Shown: positions 60,336 to 64,000 of the stretch, piece by piece | Position numbering within the stretch: position 1 is the stretch's first letter | Layout of the letters: each line of letters opens with the position of its first letter | Assembly: GCF_032854445.1 (NCBI RefSeq) | Contig: NC_088300.1 | Location: 21,807,608-21,871,607 of the forward strand | From: Liolophura sinensis | Taxonomy: Eukaryota > Mollusca > Polyplacophora > Chitonida > Chitonidae | Reading direction: 5' to 3' | DNA: 64,000 bases | Notes under the pieces: generated by a model | Database searches by the model: none | Told to the model about the DNA's origin: nothing | The model's input: only the letters and a program-made list of their open reading frames with translations | Made by a program: the position numbers and the translations under genes

Positions 60336-61666
60336 CCTTCTGGTTTTGTAACTGAGCCGTTTTCTCAGGTAGAGTAGCCTTAACATCACAATCTCACCTT
60401 CTGGTTCTGTAACTGAACCTTTTTCTCAGGTAGAGTAGCCTTAGCATCACAATCTCACCTTCTGGTTTTGTAACTGAACCTTTTTCTCTGGTAGAGTAGC
60501 CTTAACATCACAATCTCACCTTCTGGTTTTGTAACTGAACCGTTTTCTCAGGTAGAGTAGCCTTAACATCACAATCTCACCTTCTGGTTTTGTAACTGAG
60601 CCTTTTTCTCAGGTAGAGTAGCCTTAGCATCACAATCTCACCTTCTGGTTTTGTAACTGAACCTTTTTCTCAGGTAGAGTAGCCTTAACATCACAATCTC
60701 ACCTTCTGGTTTTGTAACTGAGCCTTTTTCTCAGGTAGAGTAGCCTTAACATCACAATCTCACCTTCTGGTTCTGTAACTGAACCTTTTTCTCAGGTAGA
60801 GTAGCCTTAGCATCACAATCTCACCTTCTGGTTTTGTAACTGAACCTTTTTCTCTGGTAGAGTAGCCTTAACATCACAATCTCACCTTCTGGTTTTGTAA
60901 CTGAACCGTTTTCTCAGGTAGAGTAGCCTTAACATCACAATCTCACCTTCTGGTTTTGTAACTGAGCCTTTTTCTCAGGTAGAGTAGCCTTAGCATCACA
61001 ATCTCACCTTCTGGTTTTGTAACTGAACCTTTTTCTCAGGTAGAGTAGCCTTAACATCACAATCTCACCTTCTGGTTTTGTAACTGAGCCTTTTTCTCAG
61101 GTAGAGTAGCCTTAACATCACAATCTCACCTTCTGGTTTTGTAACTGAACCTTTTTCTCTGGTAGAGTAGCCTTAACATCACAATCTCACCTTCTGGTTC
61201 TGTAACTGAACCTTTTTCTCAGGTAGAGTAGCCTTAGCATCACAATCTCACCTTCTGGTTTTGTAACTGAACCTTTTTCTCTGGTAGAGTAGCCTTAACA
61301 TCACAATCTCACCTTCTGGTTTTGTAACTGAACCGTTTTCTCAGGTAGAGTAGCCTTAACATCACAATCTCACCTTCTGGTTTTGTAACTGAGCCTTTTT
61401 CTCAGGTAGAGTAGCCTTAGCATCACAATCTCACCTTCTGGTTTTGTAACTGAACCTTTTTCTCAGGTAGAGTAGCCTTAACATCACAATCTCACCTTCT
61501 GATTCTGTAACTGAGCCGTTTTCTCAGGTAGAGTAGCCTTAACATCACAATCTCACCTTCTGGTTTTGTAACTGAGCCGTTTTCTCAGGTAGAGTAGCCT
61601 TAACATCACAATCTCACCTTCTGGTTTTGTAACTGAGCCTTTTTCTCAGGTAGAGTAGCCTTTAGG
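60336..61666. repeat. 61-bp minisatellite across the donor of exon 3, ~22 units
   Basis: Each 61-bp unit holds about 45 nt of the 3' end of exon 3 plus about 16 nt of intron, including the donor (gtgagattgtgatg in the transcript). There are 22 units counting the native one at the exon. Variant bases define a six-unit (366-bp) block: units 2-7 and 8-13 match, and units 15-19 match 2-6. The outermost unit has a changed donor (gtataa). The period leaves remainder 1 on division by 3. Confidence 0.95.
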
Positions 61667-61825
61667 TCAGAGTCTTCATTCAGCTGAAGTTCAGCTTCCA
61701 AGAGCCACTTCTGCATCTGTTCTGATTGGTCAGCATAGGATGACCACTGCGTTACACAGGACTCCAGTTTCCTCTGACTCTCTGACATTTCATCCCCGAG
61801 AACCTCCCACTGATCTCGCAGAGTT
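61618..61825 (-). CDS. Exon 3: second part of a split C module
   Basis: 208 nt. The first base completes the split Arg codon, giving RTLRDQWEVL; the exon ends LPEKKAQLQNQK before gtgagat. Its last ~45 nt and donor are the founder unit of the 61-bp minisatellite that fills the following intron. Only this first donor keeps the reading frame open: reading on gives V-R-L-stop. Confidence 0.9.
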
Positions 61826-61971
61826 CTGACCAAAACACACAAAAAAATGAGCTAAAAACTCACAATTCATGTGTTCACATCTTGTATACACATAACAAAA
61901 GCATTTAACTAGCATTTTTGTTCGAACCTATAGTTAATTACAAATAAGGTCTCACAATTTTATCTGAATTC

Positions 61972-62166
61972 CTCAACCTTTCACACATGAAGCAAGGTCA
62001 ACTTTCAGTGCAGTTTATGCACATTTTTAATTTGACTTTGGAGACATAACACTGGTTGGATTGACCAGTTTCAAGGCTTCACAAAAAGTATAATCTTATC
62101 AGTCAACACAGAATAATGCCTGAATATGCCTGAATAAACAGCTTGCAAACATGCTAAAAGGTTGAA
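61972..62166. mobile_element. MITE-like element 2, copy
   Basis: Shares ctcaacctttcacacatg at the start, ggcttcacaaaaagtataat inside and cttgcaaacatgctaaaagg near the end, closing with gttga. Confidence 0.72.
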
Positions 62167-62554
62167 AACCATCCAAGGCTCTGCTGTGTACACTATTATT
62201 TTCATTTATATTTTTAAAAAGCAAGGATTTACATGTAAATTCATGACAAAAATATTCTAGCACTTTTTGTAAGGCATAGCTTCTTCACTGAATTGTTGTA
62301 AGATTTAAACTAACAAAGAATGCAGACATTTTTCTCAATTTTCAGAGTTATAACTGATAATTTCAATTTCATTCAATAACATTCATAATGTATGACATTA
62401 TACAGCATAATATCAAACCTTGGACAGAAATAATATTTTCGATTAAAGCCACCCTGCAATATAATTATAATTTTTATTTATAAGCATATGACTACTACCA
62501 GCTCCAAATCTAGTCTTGCAAACATTGCACAGGCTTTATATGCCTAACACTCAC

Positions 62555-62673
62555 CTGAGTTCTTGTCTAATAGCATCCCTGCCCTCAGATGCTGTGGTAG
62601 GGTACAGCCTCTCCCCCAGCTCTATGGTCTGGTTCACATGAGACATGCCCCCATCTTTCTCCATGGACAGCTC
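62555..62673 (-). CDS. Exon 2: first part of a split C module
   Basis: 119 nt, starting ELSMEKDG after a TAG acceptor and ending RQEL plus two bases (AG) of a split Arg codon before gtgag. It carries the C-module signature TASEGRDAIRQEL. Its partner is exon 3 (119 + 208 = 327 nt, 109 codons), so an intron interrupts what is usually one exon. Confidence 0.9.
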
Positions 62674-63916
62674 CTACATGTAACAACACACAATATATCA
62701 AACCAAATTCCTGCCAAGACCATCACAAGCACATTCCAAATGAATACAATATAGATAGTTGAAGAGATGTGATATCAAATGTGAAACTGATGTCAGTTTT
62801 ACATGGCTAATAACGTCAAGCATATGGAACTACTCTAATGGCCAACACCATAGTCCTCATAACTGTAATTATGGTTGAGTGCCACCATTATAGGACCATC
62901 TTATAATGTGGGCCAGAGTTCCAACCATAATAAAGGCTTTTACCCAACCCTGGAAATACTTTTTTTATTTTGGCATGTGACTAAATGGCAAATCTTCCAG
63001 CTATTCATATTATTAAAAACATTAATTACATGGCAGTTTCATCCTGTGCCAAACTGGTATCTAAATCTCCTGGATACAAGACACTGTTCATGTCCTACAC
63101 CTTATTTCCAGACTTGTTACCTGGAAAATGGCACATAAACTCAGCCCTTCTGAGAATTTAACTATTGCATTCATCACATTTACATTGTTTCCTCTAAGAT
63201 AGAATCAAAATTTCTGCTGAAAGTCACTAAAAATTTCAACAATGTTACAGTGAACATAAAGTCTGCAGTATCTATACATAGACAAATGGATATAGGGCAC
63301 AGTTATCACAGAAAAATATGCAAAAAATTCTGTAAATATGTGGGGATATGGCACTGACGGACAATTCACTCTGAGTAGCCATGTTGTAGAAGCCCTTGTG
63401 AACTTGGCCAATACCTAGCGCTGAAAACATCACATGATAATGGGCTGTCATGGTGAAAAACCTATTAGCTTTCGATTGCCAGTGTGTTTTCTAAAAGTGC
63501 ATAGACAGATATCAATGCAATAAATTGGATTTTGTGGTTAGCTTAAGAGTTGAACTGTTGCATTTTGGGCCATACATTTATGAGCAGGAGACTGAGAACA
63601 GCTGCCTGTGTCACAATGCACTCTGACCTAGCGCCAAACTAAAAGAAACATTGGCCCTTTGAACACAAAACAGACATGGTACTCTTTGGTTGGATCCCAG
63701 GCATTTTTCTTTATATCTTCCCAATGTCACATTGTTTAATACTGATGGTGCGGGAGAGCTCATAGGTATTGTGATGTCACTCTAGATAGCTATATCTTGG
63801 CAAAATGGCGTCACCAAATGAGTGCAATACTACTTTATTAATTAATTCAGATTTAATGGCTGGTTTTATGTTGAATTTAAGCATATGAAGAACTGAAATA
63901 AAGTTGTATGACTCAC
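62674..63916 (-). other. Intron, no feature seen
   Basis: Between exons 1 and 2. No A-type or C-type frame was found, which fits a B exon joining a C exon directly. Confidence 0.75.
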
Positions 63917-64000
63917 CTGTAGTTTAGCCAGCCTGTCCTCCACATCCTGTTTATCTCCCTTGAGTTCACAGCACACCTCCAGGCGCTTCTTGAGCATGTC
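63917..64000 (-). CDS. Exon 1: B module, cut by window edge
   Basis: Twenty-eight codons in phase 0, starting DMLKKRLE at the window edge and ending RLAKLQ before a gtgagt donor. The CCELKGDK stretch matches the C-x-D-x-x-GDK signature of the other B exons. The 5' part lies beyond 64000. Confidence 0.85.

Larger units (their letters stand above)
135..64000 (-). other. SYNE1: Giant spectrin-repeat gene, nesprin-1-like, internal segment (57 exons)
   Basis: The coding exons line up on the minus strand with GT/AG boundaries and consistent phase. Translated, they form about 35 spectrin-type triple-helix repeats. Repeated signatures are a C-module motif like LPNTSxxGRDxIRQEL, a W-x-x-Y/F step in mid repeat, and LxEKKxQLxxYK at the end. 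Nesprins (SYNE1, MSP-300) are giant proteins with N-terminal CH domains that bind actin, a long spectrin rod and a C-terminal KASH anchor that meets SUN proteins at the nuclear envelope. Neither end domain is visible here, so this is the rod only. The extreme number of repeats and the tandem two-repeat unit favour nesprin over spectrin, dystrophin or spectraplakins, but I could not run a search. No promoter or start codon of the gene is in the window. Confidence 0.75.

Noticed and set aside
60336-61666. CRISPR-like array
   Set aside because: The units are directly adjacent tandem copies with no unique spacers, and the setting is a eukaryotic gene.

Overview
This window is an animal (metazoan) genomic segment from one giant, intron-rich gene transcribed from the minus strand, so the transcript runs from position 64000 down towards 1. 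The intergenic-looking DNA is A/T-rich. Exons are short and bounded by GT/AG. The introns carry several copies of a tRNA-derived SINE-like repeat whose tail reads as (AATAAA)n. I associate that family with molluscan genomes, so my best guess is a mollusc or other lophotrochozoan.

I reconstructed 57 coding exons by placing donor and acceptor sites and checking reading phase. They encode almost nothing but spectrin repeats and fit the internal rod of a nesprin-1 (SYNE1/MSP-300)-like giant protein, which links actin to the nuclear envelope. The actin-binding CH domains should lie upstream (beyond 64000) and a KASH membrane anchor, if present, downstream (below 1). Neither is in the window.

Layout. 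From 64000 to about 32.4 kb lies a highly regular array of a roughly 215-residue super-repeat made of two spectrin repeats. Each unit is normally three exons: A (51 codons), B (55 codons) and C (108-109 codons), and nearly every A, B and C boundary is in phase 0. There are 13 complete C modules and 14 A+B modules, the first of which is cut by the window edge. Some units have lost an intron (A+B, B+C and C+A fusions) and others have C split at three different places. From 32.1 to 22.5 kb lie five less regular exons, with a 6.6 kb intron inside them. At 20867-19197 lies a large exon that ends in a stop codon and encodes a 556-residue disordered, Ser/Pro-rich, basic tail. It looks like an alternative last exon. 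From 12.0 to 0.1 kb the spectrin exons resume in compatible phase, so the long isoform would skip the terminal exon.

The most unusual observation is a set of five minisatellites, each lying across an exon-intron boundary of this gene (near 61.6, 50.2, 33.2, 11.0 and 8.7 kb). Each array multiplies the end of an exon together with its splice site. One array has about 22 copies of a 61-bp unit and a six-unit higher-order structure. Each therefore offers many decoy splice sites. For the four donor-side arrays I checked that reading past the native donor quickly hits a stop. Also notable are a one-base frameshift in one C exon (42515-42518), a 21-codon remnant of an A exon, and small inverted-repeat element families.
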